Shown: positions 19,176-30,180, counted from the stretch's first letter. The stretch is 64,000 nt of DNA from Patescibacteria group bacterium (GCA_017992195.1 JAGOPC010000002.1:39595-103594); one strand, 5' to 3'. Numbers and translations: made by a program. The notes: generated by a model from the letters alone, not told the origin.

Positions 19176-20165
19176 TTAATATCCTCTCGTGGTATCTCGC
19201 GGTCTCATATCAAGGCTGTCCTTTATCTGTGCCGTCGTTGCGGTGTCAGCCTGCAGATACTTTTTATTGAATAATTTTTCCATGAAAAGAAATTTTTTCT
19301 TTAGCTCGCTATCTTTCGTGGAAAGAAGAGCAAACACATTATGATGATTGAGATACATATTGAAACTTTCCGCAAAATCTTCAAACGGATCGCTCATCGC
19401 ATAACCTCCGACAAATCCCATCGCTGTCGCACTGGCTTTTCTGGTAGTGTTGTCGAGCCGGCTTATGTCATAAAATCTGAGCGAAGCATCATCAATCGCG
19501 AAGAGACGACGATCGGTACTCCGAAATGCTCTTTGATTGACATATCTGCTTCCCTTCAGTATTCCTAAGTCAACAATATGCCCGAGCTCATGGGTGATGA
19601 TCTCTATCAGTTCCTGTTGTGAGGGAATATTCCCAAGATAGAGCGTGATCGTCGAACTGCCTGCTCGTCATCTGCGACTTCATTTGGAAGAGTCGAGCGT
19701 GATAGAGTAGAGCACGTCCGTAAGAGTAGTCGATCTATCAAGAGCAGCATCAATATCTTTTATAAGTTTTATGATGAGTGCCTGATGCTTTCTTTTGTCA
19801 GCAGCGGAAAATGTTCAAACGAATTTTATCTTATCGCAGAGTACTCTCTCCGCATCGCAGGTATTGTTCGTCGGAAGGCGATATGCTGGACGAGGAGTTA
19901 CTTTGGGGGTAGTCAGCTGATTTTTAGTGACTGGACTCTGTTGCCTTGAAGGTATGAGCGTACCTGTCATGATAGAAACAGGAATGTCGAGCGGTGTTGT
20001 CGCTGATCATTGTATGTCGACTGCTATATAAGCGCTGTTATTCGATCAGAAGTCTGCCTCCTTCCCAACTATAGGGATGTTTCGTTGATAGATGAAAGCT
20101 GCTACGACCAGTAAGGAAAGTAGGTAAACGAAGGAAATTTTGTTACGAAATACTGGTAGCGCCAT
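19176..20165 (-). CDS. Membrane-anchored HExxH zinc metalloprotease
   Basis: 329 residues, five in-frame TGA. A signal anchor (residues 10-26) and a Ser/Thr/Pro-rich linker precede a catalytic domain with H192-E193-L194-G195-H196 (IEIITHELGHIVDLG). A downstream DPFEDFAESFNMYL segment has Glu262 and Glu266 as candidate third zinc ligands, a gluzincin-like layout. The enzyme should act outside the membrane. The target is unknown; neighbours suggest pilus or surface-protein maturation, or prey/host protein cleavage. The start overlaps the end of the upstream exonuclease gene by 23 nt, suggesting translational coupling. Confidence 0.75.
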
Positions 20166-22251
20166 AATAGAGCAGATCGGCAGAAATAATATGTTGCAAT
20201 GGTCCATTTATACACAAAGTATAAACTTTGTCAATTGCTATTTTCTGTGAAATACATTGCAGAAAAAAATCATATCAGCCGAGAATGATGTTATAAGGTG
20301 ATCCTTTTATCGCAAAGATGTTTTTCCCCTTCCCTCCCGTGATGTTTTCTCCATGTACTTTATGCTTTAGGGGCTTGTGACTATGGAGCCAAACAAGCAC
20401 CTCCTGCGACATCTGTTTATTGTTCGAAAATATGTAGATATTCTTGTGTTCGTAGTCGATCTTCTCTTTGCCTGGCCGGTCAGAGATCTCAGGAATTCTC
20501 ATTCAGGTCGGATCAACGGGCGCAGGCAGAGCCGGCCAGTCTTTTTTGAGAACAGAAAAGAAGATAGTCTGATATGTATCAAACAACTGCTGGAATTCGC
20601 TGTAGTCAAGAAAGCTGTGAAGCGGTCTGACTACGAAATGAACTTCTTCGCCCTGTAGCTTTGTTGCGATCGAAGAGGAATTACTCACGATCTGTATAAA
20701 TCTGTTCCGCTTCTCTTCAAGTAGAGCGAAATCGTCGTGCTCAGTTTCTGATTTGAGAGCCTGTAGAGCATCGGTGATCTGCGTAATCAAGAGCGCTGAC
20801 TTATAAAAGTAGGTGTTATCTACGATGCTGTCTACTTCTACATTGCTATTGCTGACATCTTTAAGCAGAGCAGCAACTTCTGTTTGCCGTACACCGATAA
20901 AGATCACAAGCTTTGTATGGAATGCCTCCCATGGAGACGTTTTTTTTGGATTGAGTAGACCGTCTCTATAGATCAATGAGTCAGTAATCTGTAACAGCGA
21001 GTAAAGATCGAAAGGTTTTTGTTCTCGCTTCATGTGAGTGTCGTACCATCGATCCTGGTCGAAGAAAAAAATAGTTGTATATGGCATGATCGACTGGTCG
21101 CGCATCTTTTCATAGAGGTATTCGTGTGTCAAAATCTCTGCTGACTTTGTTGTTGCTTTTTGCGTCTCTTTGAGTGCGTGATAGATCTTTCGATCTCACT
21201 GACTGTTGAGATCTACTGTGCTGTGTCACATCGTTGCATGAAAATAATATTTCAGTGCAAAGTAGAGTTCGTATTGTTCAAAGTTTGTTTTTGCGAAGAA
21301 CGAATCTAAAAGTTTCTTGTCGAAGATGTAATGTCAACCTATGTCTATGTGTGTCAATCCGATCTCATGTAGAAGATTTTTTGCGAGTTGCGTTTTGTGT
21401 CTTTGTGAGAATACATACATAACATTTTCTTTGGGCAGCGCTTTCAAAACTGACTTCAATGATTTATCTCCGATGAAATATTTTCCTTTATCAGCAAACT
21501 CATCTTTATCAAGTTCGCTTTCTGAAATTAATTTCTTGTCGCTTGTGTAAACCTTCGTAAGGATAGGAGTAGTGGTTCTTAATATATGCTCTGATGAACC
21601 AGTATCAATTATTTTTGCCAGGGGAGCTTCACTTTGAGAAAGATAGATCATCACCTCAGGATACTTTTTTACGATAGTCGTCAGACGATCGATACAACCG
21701 AAGAATAACCTTTGCGTCGCATAAGCGTCGTAGAGAGCGTCGTGATGCGAAGTGACTTTGGTGCTGCTCTCTGCTGTGGTAGTCTCGGTTGCTGGCTTCG
21801 CATTCTTGCTATTCGCAGCGGTGAGAGACTTGTCGAGCACCTCCAGCGCGTAACTTGGAGTAAAAGGGATCAGCGCTTGCGCTAATGGGAACGTGTCTAT
21901 CACGCTATAGGGCTGGACGTCCATATGCTGTTTCAATACACGCATATCGAACTGCACATTGTGTCAGACGACGACGGTCTTCTCGTGGAAGAACGGGCGG
22001 ACTGATGCGGCGATCTCAGCAAAGTACGGAGCGGCCAGCAGATTGTCTATGCTGAGGCCGGTGACGACGCGCACCATATCTTTGAGCTCATTAAGAGATT
22101 TCTGAGGCTTTATGTAACTTGAAAAAGTGTCGATCGTTTTTCCGGTATGATCAAAAGAGACGATACCGATCTGGATCGCTTCATCGTGTTCGGCATCGAG
22201 ACCTGTCGTTTCAAAGTCTATACACACATATGTCAAATCGGGACGTAACAT
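20143..22251 (-). CDS. DEDDh exonuclease with long C-terminal region
   Basis: 702 residues, six in-frame TGA. Residues 1-180 are a DnaQ-like 3'-5' exonuclease: CIDFETTGLD (DxE), VVGHNVQFDMRVL (Gly is TGA) and HDALYDAYAT (HxxxxD). The C-terminal 500 residues contain HYIFDKKLLDSFFAKTNFEQYE, THEYLYEK and FIGVRQTEV and weakly resemble DinG-type exonuclease-helicases, but no clear Walker A or DEAH box is visible. ATG 22251 is preferred; TTG 22275 is possible. With TGA=Gly the frame extends past 20275 to TAA at 20143, adding 44 residues and overlapping the next gene. Confidence 0.78.
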
Positions 22252-22278
22252 CAAAAGGGGGTTTCTACAAGACAAAAT

Positions 22279-23664
22279 ATGCTATTTTGGGCGTCTACCG
22301 ACTATAGTCATGCACTGTTGCAAATCAAATCAAGTTTCATTATATTACCTTTATCTATTTGTTTTCTCATTTTTGGCATGGCGATACTGCTATGGCTTTT
22401 TCTTCTATTTGCCTCTCTCTATCATGTGCTTGTAACGGTATTGGTCTATGGCACAGGCCGACTACACCCGGAAACGGTTGTTATTTTGAGGGACGGAATA
22501 CGGCTTGTATTACTTCTCGTTTTCGCGCTCATAAATCGGAGGCAGATTGTGCCGTATCTGAAACGTACGCGAATTTTACGGGTAGTCTTCATTGTTATCT
22601 GCGCCGTAGGCGTAGTGGTTTCCCAGGTGAATGGGAAATCAATGAGTGACATGCTCGTCGGTGCCAAGTATGGGCTCCAGTTTTGTTCGCTCTTTTTGAC
22701 CGCGATATTTGTTGGTAGTGTGTTTGCGCGTTATCCGAATTATAAGTTACAGAAGTTATTGCGTTGGCTATTTTGGTTGCTTGTATCGATTGTTATCTTC
22801 GGATTGATCCGACAGGTGGCGAAGATGGCTTGGCCAGATATTTTTTACACTATAGGCTACGGCCCTTTTGGTGATCGGATGTTTGGACGTAATCCGCCCC
22901 TGTACTATCTTACTGGCCCTGGTGGCTATGCGAGACTCAGCGGTATTTTCTCAGGGCCCAATAATTATGGCTACCTGTTCGTAGGACTATTTGGATTTTG
23001 GCGGTGGTATAGCAGAAATTATATTCGTCGTCCGTGGGTGAAAACGCTATTACGAATTGTCTTTACAGTGAGTGTGTTACGGACCTTATCGAGAGGAGCG
23101 ATCCTCGGAATTTTCTTACAACTGATCGCACTCGCGTTCGTTCTTTTCCATGCGAAGCGTAAATATATCCGGTGATTAATAATTGGTGGAGTAGTTGTCG
23201 TCTGAGCGCTGAGTTTATTTAAGCGGTGATCGACGCTTGCGCATGTCAGTGCAAAATTTGGCAGCCTTTCATATGTCATAGCTAACCCGCTCTGATATTG
23301 ACTTGGCTCAGCAGGACCAAGCATCCACACCTGACATGGAACGATTCTGCCGGAAAATTTCTTCGTCGAGATACTTATCGACATAGGCATACCGGGCATG
23401 ATTCTACGGCTTCTTTTCCGATACCTTGTCCTGAGAAACGTCCGAAAAAATAACTCTATCCGTGATCATGGATCGCCTTACAAGGTGCTGCTGGTCTGTC
23501 TCTCATTTGGTTTTCTTGGCCTTCTTCTTGAATGAATGTTTTTGCATGTCTTTGAAGATAGCATGGTGAACTACTGGTTCTTCGCGCTGCGGGGTATCGT
23601 TTATGGGTATGTATTATCAAAAAATGAGCACCCATCGACGGGTACTCACTCTCATATGAAATAA
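22279..23664 (+). CDS. O-antigen ligase/polymerase-like membrane protein
   Basis: 461 residues, seven in-frame TGA. About ten membrane helices surround a periplasmic-type loop with NPLGYGLGSAGPSIHTGHGTILPENFFVEILIDIGIPG, the Wzy_C hallmark; five of its glycines are TGA. Upstream, YARLSGIFSGPNNYGYL is also characteristic of WaaL/Wzy. Family members ligate or polymerise undecaprenol-linked glycans at the outer face of the membrane, or glycosylate pilins (PglL/PilO). In an organism with pilins and a GT2 enzyme nearby, pilin or S-layer glycosylation is plausible but inferred. Confidence 0.8.
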
Positions 23665-23676
23665 GGAGATGCTTTC

Positions 23677-24615
23677 TTACTGTAAAACCACAAAGTTAGT
23701 CACCACATATGCGGTACCGATGATCAGGATACCGATGATGATATACATGAAATTTCTTTTGATCTTTTCGATCTGCTTCTCATCGGTTGGGTTTCTAAGG
23801 AGATCAACAGCTTCGATGATGATGAGGACAAGGATAACAAAACCTGCGATTCCCATCACCCGGTTGAGCACGACGTAGAGCCAGCCAAATGACTTGTCAG
23901 CAAGGATTCCTGTACCTATGTCTGCAAGCGATGTCGCACTCGGATTGATCACATCTTCCTGCTTTCCATAAATGGTCTCGGCAAGCCCTTTTGCAAAAAT
24001 GATCGTCAGGATACCGATGGCATTCCATATCATGATAGTCTTTGCATGCTGCTTAATCTTCTCATCCGGATTCATCAAAAACCTATACATATGGAGGATC
24101 AAAATCAGAAAGAGTACACCGATCACGACGAACATAATCATCTTTAGGAATGGGAAAATGATCGTACTGTAGAGCTTCCGCGCAGCCGTATTTCCCTGGA
24201 ACGCGCTGAAGTCCAACACACCTCATGATCATACGAGTCTGTTCGCGATGAACGAGGCTGAAAGCATGATAAGGATACCAACTACACCCCACAATATATA
24301 ACGAAATCCCTTTTTCTGGTCGTCTTCTTTTTCCGAACTCATGATCTCATAAAACCCTACAATTGCCATCAAAACACCGATAATAATAATCGCGGGCACG
24401 ATCACTTTGCTAACCAACGTGATGATGGTATCTCTTACTCACTCCGTACCTCACGCTGCACCGGCGAAGCCGGCACCTTCCAGGTGTTGCTGAATAGGCT
24501 GTGTTGCCTGGAGTATCGAACTGTCAAAACGACCTGTCGCAGAAACTACTCATAACGCTCCGGTCATAGCTCCTAACAGTAACAGTGATGCAACAATCTT
24601 TTTCATACGCTTCAT
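23677..24615 (-). CDS. Membrane protein of three tandem pilin-like two-helix units
   Basis: 312 residues, five in-frame TGA. A signal peptide (MKRMKKIVASLLLLGAMTGAL) is followed by three repeats of helix - short polar loop - helix. The loops are SSEKEDDQKKGFRYILWG, MNPDEKIKQHAKTIMIWN and RNPTDEKQIEKIKRNFMY, each followed by a GILxx-type second helix. This resembles the VirB2-like/Mbov_0395 pilin-like proteins of CPR type IV secretion loci, but triplicated in one chain. It is the last gene of the minus-strand VirB4 group, so it may form a membrane channel or anchored pilus base. Confidence 0.65.
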
Positions 24616-24634
24616 GGAAGTGAACGAGTAGATA

Positions 24635-25651
24635 TTAAATGGTAGTTGTAATATTATTTGTTGGGTTGCTTGCTTTATCTTTTTTACCAAAGAGGAGTGT
24701 ATAAACAATCGGAATTCTTGGTAGCGTTCCGCTTGGTAAAGTCATCAGTGTCTTGCCTACCCGTAAGATTTGCGGCAGGAGGGCAAGGCTTACGCCAAGT
24801 GTCGGTCAGCTTGCAAGCCGGGTCACATAGCTCCGATAGCCGACGGTGCCGAGCACCATAAGATACGAGATAATCGTGCGTGGGTTTGATATCTTGTCGA
24901 GATGTGAGTAGGTGAGTTTTCGTGAGTCAACTTCATTATGTAATCATTGTCATCTCCCAAACAGTGTCTTGATCGCATTCAGGATGAATCCTAATGGGTA
25001 AGCGATAAGTTCTTCGATGTTGCGATAGAAGATCTTATTGATAGTGTTTTTTCCCTTAGTTCCTAAGAGATCAAGCCCGACAGCAAGCATGATACATCTG
25101 GCGATGATGATGAAGAGGCCAAGGAAAATAGCGATCGTGTTAGGTCGTATGCTTATGACAATAAGATAGAGTGACCAGAGGAGTACGCTTTCTTTAAGTA
25201 TTCAATTGTTCTCGTCCGACTCGTTGTACCAAAGATAATAATTGTAAAGTGGAATGAAATAACTTATAGCTGATAGGTCGGAACTCATAGATTCAGTGTT
25301 GGTCGTAGCGATAGAGCTTAATGTTCTGTTATTAATGATAGAAAAGACTCCAAAGATAATCATCGCAAGAACGAGACCAAGTAGTCAGTAATTTATCCGA
25401 TAGAGGACGCTGAGAGGAAAGAAAAAATTGTATGCGCCTCGTACCAGTAAGGCGAGGAGTAAGGTGAAAAGCACATAGTAGCCGTAACGGATATAGCTTT
25501 TGACATATGACTCCTCCTCAGTGGTAATGTCGATGCTTTTTTCTTTCAGCATGAAACCCACTGCAGGAGCGAGAAGCATGATAGCTGCGAGAGAGGCGAG
25601 GTGTTTGTCGGTGAATGTTTGATTATTTTGCATTTCTTTTAAATTTTTCAT
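24635..25651 (-). CDS. Polytopic membrane protein in the VirB4 locus
   Basis: 338 residues, five in-frame TGA. Seven or eight hydrophobic segments, for example LAAIMLLAPAVGFML, YVLFTLLLALLVRGAYNFFF, LLGLVLAMIIFGVFSI and TIAIFLGLFIIIARCIMLAVG. The C terminus is polar (KKDKASNPTNNITTT). There is no sequence signature for VirB6, although its position between the VirB4 gene and the pilin-like gene would suit an inner-membrane channel component. ATG 25651 lies 29 nt inside the upstream gene, implying translational coupling. Confidence 0.6.
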
Positions 25652-26195
25652 CTAAATAGTTCATATCCCATGGCTGCTTTTGGGATCCTTTTAGGTATTT
25701 TCGTTCATTAGGGTCTGAAGAGAATATATTGTAATAAGGATACTCATGGTACTTTCGAAGATGCTTAATGCTCTTTTTGTGTTTTATAAAGCTTATTAAT
25801 TTTTCGCATTTAGCTGATATCTGCTTTAACGTCTCCCAGTCTTCGTGGCAGTATGCAATAAGTGCCTCAACATATTCTTCGCCTACCTCTTTGTTTCATT
25901 GAAGGGATATGAGTATGGGTAGGGCAATATCACTTCTTTCATATATGAGGTTAATTTTAGCTTTATCTAATAGAATAGTGTTTCTTTCTTTTTCTGAATG
26001 AACTTGCTGTAATATCGCCGTATACCCTTCCATCTCAAACTCATAAAGCTCCTTTGCATTTTCATAGTTGAAAGTAGTATTGTTGGGTTGACCGTTAAGG
26101 GCATCTGTTAAATCCTTCTGAATGGAATTATTCTCAGAGCTTTTCTCAGAGTTGCTTTCATTGTCGTCAATCTTAAAGAGATTATTCAATGTCAT
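25623..26195 (-). CDS. Soluble hypothetical protein in the VirB4 locus
   Basis: 190 residues, one in-frame TGA. The protein is charged and helical with no membrane segment. The N-terminal 45 residues are low-complexity (NESNSEKSSENNSIQKD), followed by a tetratricopeptide-like helical region (ENAKELYEFEMEGYTAILQQ, EEYVEALIAYCHEDWETLKQISAKCEKLI). No family recognised. It starts 2 nt after the VirB4 stop, so it is cotranscribed and perhaps a cytoplasmic partner of the ATPase. Confidence 0.6.
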
Positions 26196-26197
26196 AT

Positions 26198-28333
26198 TTA
26201 TTTTACGTCAGTAGTGATAAACTCTTTTTCAAATGGTGATGCAACGATCTTGATAGCAACGTGCTGGTTTCCTGCGAAGAGGACTCACTCACCGATGCTG
26301 GCCGCAACGAGTCTTTGTTTCTCTGCGTCGGAAAGGCCGAGAACGTTATTGAGCTCTTTGATCGAAGCTGTTGATTGCTTGAGAAGAAGTTGTAACGCAG
26401 AGTTGGTGATGATCGGCTTACCAAACTTTGACTTCACAAAGTCTTCGATATCTTGCGTGATAGTTGTGATTCCAAGACCGTATTTTCTGGCTCTCTTTAC
26501 CATTCCATAGAGGAAGTTTGCAGAGGTGTCATTTTGCATCATGATCCATGCCTCGTCAACGACGAGTAATCTCTTTTCTTTCTTTGACCTTACCTTTGTT
26601 CGGATGAAATTAAGGATGTTGTACATCGCAGGAGTCTTCAGCGCTTCGTCGAGATCTCTAATAGAGAAGGCAGTAAGTCCGGTGTTGAAGTCGACATTTG
26701 TATAGTTGTTGAAAAGTTTTCCGAACGTTCCGGTTACGTATTTGCTGAGTCTAACTGAGATGCTGTTTCCGCCATCCATTCCTTCAAGTACGTGGAGGAG
26801 GTCTTCCATGATCGGAGGTTGTTTCCCTGTATAGTCATCCTGATCGAGAGTAATCTCTTTCAGTGCGTAGGTCGATTGTAATGCACGGTCGAGGAGTGCT
26901 TCTTCTTCAGGAGTCACGCCGCCGATGAGGACGGTGACCAGACCAAGTAGTGCCATAATCTGCGATCTGAGCAGGTCTCCCTTGCCGTATTCGACGTCTT
27001 CAACTCTTGGAGGAAGGTCGAACGGATTGACACATTGCTGTGAGTTGATGGCGATATTTACGTAGGTTCCACCAACCTTTTCACAGAGCGCTTTGTACTC
27101 GTTTTCGGGATCGATCACGATAGTCGGGATACCAAGCAGTAGGTATCTCATGATCTCGAGTTTCACACTGAATGATTTACCGGCACCGGATGTCGCGAGT
27201 ACGACGCTGTTCGCATTTTGCAGTTTCTTGCTGAAACGATCGAAAATAACGAGCGATCCTGTTTGCATATTTGCGCCGTAGAGAATTCCTGTCTGCTCTA
27301 TAAGGTCGTTTGAAATGAATGGAAAACTTCCTGCGAGCGAGCTTGTCACCATAGATCTCGTGATGCCGAGATCGTCAAGGGCGAGAGGCATCGTTGCGTT
27401 GAGACCCTCATCCATTCTTTGAATAGCTGGCTTTACTCTGATACCATAACCGGCAATTTTCTGTTCGAGTTTCTTGCTTTCTTCCGCAAGCTTTTCTTCA
27501 CTCTTATCATAAAGGGAAATATAACATGATGTTTCAAAATATCTTTCTTCACGGGTTGCGAGTTTTTGTCTGATGTCTTCCACATCGCGATACTGGAGTT
27601 CTACCTCGGTGTCGATGGTGATTCCTTTTGAAGAGGACTCATTCATCTCAGCTCTGAGCTGCGTTGAACGTCTCTTGAGCATAGACTGAATATCAGCATC
27701 TTCTTCAGGATAGATAAACCATGACATATCCCACTTGTCGTAGAAGTTCATCATGTCTCTTGTCCAAAGAAAGTCGATATATGACGGATAGTTGTGCGCA
27801 TAGTAGGTCTTTCCAAAAAGCCCTGAAATATTCACTCCTGATGGTTTGATCTCCCAGAAACTTGGAGCCATATGTGACTTATAATCCGCAAGCGACGTTA
27901 CGTACTCCTTCTCAACCTTCTGGATATGTTTTCTCAGCTCAGACGTAAGGAGCTTGTCGTTGTACTTTTCGTCAGGCATCTCGATAAGCTGCTTGATCTG
28001 CTCAGTGAGAGGGTCGTCCTGATGGTCCATATCAACCTTCACCTGTTCAGCGATCTTCGTTGCTTCGTCCTGTTTTGCTTTTTTCGGATTTCCGAAGATC
28101 CACTGAAAGAACTGGTCGAAGAAGCCAGGCTTCTTCACTTTCACTTTCTCGCCGAGGATCCCATTCGAAGCAGCACTCGCATCAGCCGAGCCTCCATTTG
28201 CCGGAGCAGCGACCTTAGCAGTAACATCTGCAGCTATAGCCTCTTTCGGCTCAAGAATCTTCTCGTCAAAGTACGGAAAACCGCCCTGAGGAAGGAGCTG
28301 TGTGTAGCTGGTGTCGTAAACAACGTTCAACAT
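26198..28333 (-). CDS. virB4: VirB4/TraC-type secretion ATPase
   Basis: 711 residues, one in-frame TGA (Gly683, GEGVLFAGNQHVAIKIVASP, a VirB4/TraC C-terminal signature). An N-terminal acidic/linker region precedes the CagE/TrbE-VirB4 domain (YYAHNYPSYIDFLWTRDMMNFYDKW, RGMT-like SLAGSFPF). The RecA-like core has Walker A TSGAGKSFS with Lys386 and Walker B LLVVDEAW with Asp593-Glu594, then ITTITQDIEDF. It powers assembly and transport of a type IV secretion or conjugative pilus apparatus at the inner membrane. No VirD4 coupling protein or relaxase is in the window, so conjugation itself is not supported. Confidence 0.92.
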
Positions 28334-28435
28334 GTTTTGGAAAGTTTTTGTTTTAAATCTTCTACTATTATAGGGAAACCCCGATAAAGCAGCAATTTTG
28401 GGCTTGAAAGTGCGGTTTTGGGGGAGAAAATGAGA

Positions 28436-28463
28436 TTGACATAAATCTTTAATTGTATATCAT
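28436..28463 (+). promoter_or_regulatory. Candidate promoter of gene 28509
   Basis: TTGACA (28436-28441), 16 bp, TATCAT (28458-28463), within the 175-bp divergent spacer next to the VirB4 gene. Confidence 0.55.
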
Positions 28464-28508
28464 CTGTGAATAAATAAAAACCATTAACGCAAACGCAAAA
28501 TATCTGTT

Positions 28509-28856
28509 ATGAATACACAAAACGATTTTGTAACGCATGTGATGCGGTTGGCTCACATGTTACCAGGCCCAGGTTTCTTTTCCTCGACTACATTCATCTC
28601 GAAAGTAGGGGACATCTACTACAATGGAGGCTCTTCTGCCCATCCTATTTCGTCTGTTCAGGTAGAGGAGTTGGAAGCAGAGGGCAAAGCAATTCCCATC
28701 CCTGGGGGACATGAGCTGGCGTTGGACCACGCTCTTTGCATAAACGGCATCGGAGGAGTATATGACGCTCCGATTAATGACTTCCAGAATCCTACGACAA
28801 GAACGCTTATCTTCACGAACAAAGCGGTTCTGTGCCCTGCCAGTAAACTAGTCTAA
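28509..28856 (+). CDS. Small hypothetical protein
   Basis: 115 residues, no signal peptide, membrane helix or in-frame TGA. It contains HVMRLAHMLPGPGFFSSTTFISKVGD, IPIPGGHELALDHALCINGIGG and ends LCPASKLV. No family recognised. It is a monocistronic unit with its own TTGACA promoter and an intrinsic terminator at 28878. Confidence 0.55.
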   Translation: MNTQNDFVTHVMRLAHMLPGPGFFSSTTFISKVGDIYYNGGSSAHPISSVQVEELEAEGKAIPIPGGHELALDHALCINGIGGVYDAPINDFQNPTTRTLIFTNKAVLCPASKLV

Positions 28857-28877
28857 GTAATTTATTATTCTTAAACG

Positions 28878-28899
28878 TCCCGGATTTCCGGGATTTTTT
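28878..28899 (+). terminator. Intrinsic terminator after gene 28509
   Basis: TCCCGG and CCGGGA (28878-28883, 28888-28893) with a 4-nt loop and six T. Confidence 0.85.
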
Positions 28900-28914
28900 C
28901 TTTGTGAATAATGG

Positions 28915-28942
28915 TTGACAATATCTGGTTATTGTGTAATAT
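28915..28942 (+). promoter_or_regulatory. Candidate promoter of gene 28984
   Basis: TTGACA (28915-28920), 16 bp, TAATAT (28937-28942), about 35 nt before the start codon. Confidence 0.6.
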
Positions 28943-28983
28943 ATGTTCTGTAAACAAATTTCGTAAACACAAATATTCGCTAT

Positions 28984-29652
28984 ATGACAATCGAAAAAAA
29001 ACAATCTTACAAAGAAATCCCAGTAGACTTATATGCGCTACTCGGTAGCTCATTAAAAAGTTATAGTACGTCTGCATCGAAGGTAGAGTCCTATACACTG
29101 CTTATTACCATTGATAAAAAGCCGGTTGTCATTTGTAAAACAGATTATGGCTTTGGTGGTCCTCCTTACCCTTATACAAAACTGGAGATTTGTAACTATG
29201 AACCTTCTGAAGACGAGCTTGATAAAATGAAAGGAAATGACCCGTCATTTCCCGCAATAGAAGAGCTCCGTAAAACAGTTGTGTTCGTTGTTGAGTCGAT
29301 AAGAGTGTGGGACAATAGAGCTATGTGGGAGCAGATTTATAGTCTGTTTGTAGAGGAGAATGTAGCTATAACGCGCAGGCCTGAAGTACAGCAAATTTGT
29401 ACTATGGTGAATGATCATTTATCAGAGTGCTTGGCAAAGTATGGTTCCTTCCAAATGTATAGGGATTTTTACTCCTACGAAGAGGCGAAAGATCTGTACC
29501 ATTCTAAGGAGTGGGTGGATGTTTATAACTCCGACTCTACTTACTATGACCAGAAACTCTCCCTACTAAAAGCACTCGCAGAGACCAGGGATAAAAATAG
29601 ATTTCACCAGATGATTCCTCAGTTCAGCCTGCTAAAACCTGTTTCAGAGTAA
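28984..29652 (+). CDS. Hypothetical soluble protein
   Basis: 222 residues, acidic, no membrane helix and no in-frame TGA. Recognisable stretches are ESYTLLITIDKKPVVICKTDYGFGG (a beta hairpin) and a helical C-terminal half (VENVAITRRPEVQQICTMVNDHL, SYEEAKDLYHSKEWVDVY). No family recognised. It has its own promoter and terminator. Confidence 0.55.
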   Translation: MTIEKKQSYKEIPVDLYALLGSSLKSYSTSASKVESYTLLITIDKKPVVICKTDYGFGGPPYPYTKLEICNYEPSEDELDKMKGNDPSFPAIEELRKTVVFVVESIRVWDNRAMWEQIYSLFVEENVAITRRPEVQQICTMVNDHLSECLAKYGSFQMYRDFYSYEEAKDLYHSKEWVDVYNSDSTYYDQKLSLLKALAETRDKNRFHQMIPQFSLLKPVSE

Positions 29653-29682
29653 CTACTACAAATTTCTTCTTTTTTCTAAATA

Positions 29683-29707
29683 GTGCGGATATCGTCCGTG
29701 CTTTTTT
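29683..29707 (+). terminator. Intrinsic terminator after gene 28984
   Basis: GTGCGGA (29683-29689) and TCCGTGC (29695-29701) with two wobble pairs and a 5-nt loop, followed by six T. Confidence 0.7.
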
Positions 29708-29803
29708 CTTTTTAGAGTAAGTTTTCAATGGTAAATCCATTGCAATTACAGGCCAAATCCCTATACATTCCCGTACTGCTTTACCCGCTTTGTGTCTCGA
29801 GTT

Positions 29804-30103
29804 ATGACAGTTACAGACAAGGAGTTGGATCATCTTGCGAAGCTTGCTGCGCTCCATTTGGGGAAGGAAGAAAAGGCGACGCTTGGAAAGCAGGTAAACA
29901 CCATTATTGATTTCGTGGGTAAACTTCAGGAGGTTGATGTTGAAGGTATTGAACCATTGGCGCGTCCTATCGAAGGAATGAAGGTCCCGCTTTTTACGGA
30001 AGGTGAGGTCTATCCTGACCCTGACGCATTGCTTGTAAACACCAAACATCAGCTGAAAGATCGTGGGATCGTCATGAAATCTGCGATAACAAACGAAAAT
30101 TAA
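29804..30103 (+). CDS. gatC: Asp/Glu-tRNA amidotransferase subunit C
   Basis: 99 residues. GatC hallmarks: VTDKELDHLAKLAALHLGKEE, FVGKLQEVDVEGIEPLARPIEG, LFTEGEVYPDPDALLVNTKHQ and the C-terminal VMKSAI. It stabilises the GatA-GatB enzyme that converts Glu-tRNA(Gln) or Asp-tRNA(Asn) to the amidated forms. gatA and gatB are not in the window. ATG 29804 is preferred over GTG 29792 because it begins at the family N terminus. Confidence 0.9.
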   Translation: MTVTDKELDHLAKLAALHLGKEEKATLGKQVNTIIDFVGKLQEVDVEGIEPLARPIEGMKVPLFTEGEVYPDPDALLVNTKHQLKDRGIVMKSAITNEN

Positions 30104-30129
30104 GAGAGCAGAAGTCAATGTAGCCTGGA

Positions 30130-30180
30130 TGACACAATGATAGAAGGTTAAAATATCGCTTTGTATCATTATGTCATTTT
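30130..30180 (+). terminator. Terminator/long hairpin between gatC and fusA
   Basis: TGACACAATGATA (30130-30142) and TATCATTATGTCA (30164-30176) pair at 12 of 13 positions and are followed by TTTT. It ends gatC transcription or acts as a fusA leader hairpin. Confidence 0.6.

Noticed and set aside
23677..28333. Integrated conjugative element
   Set aside because: Only VirB4 and membrane proteins are present; no relaxase, coupling protein, integrase or att sites.
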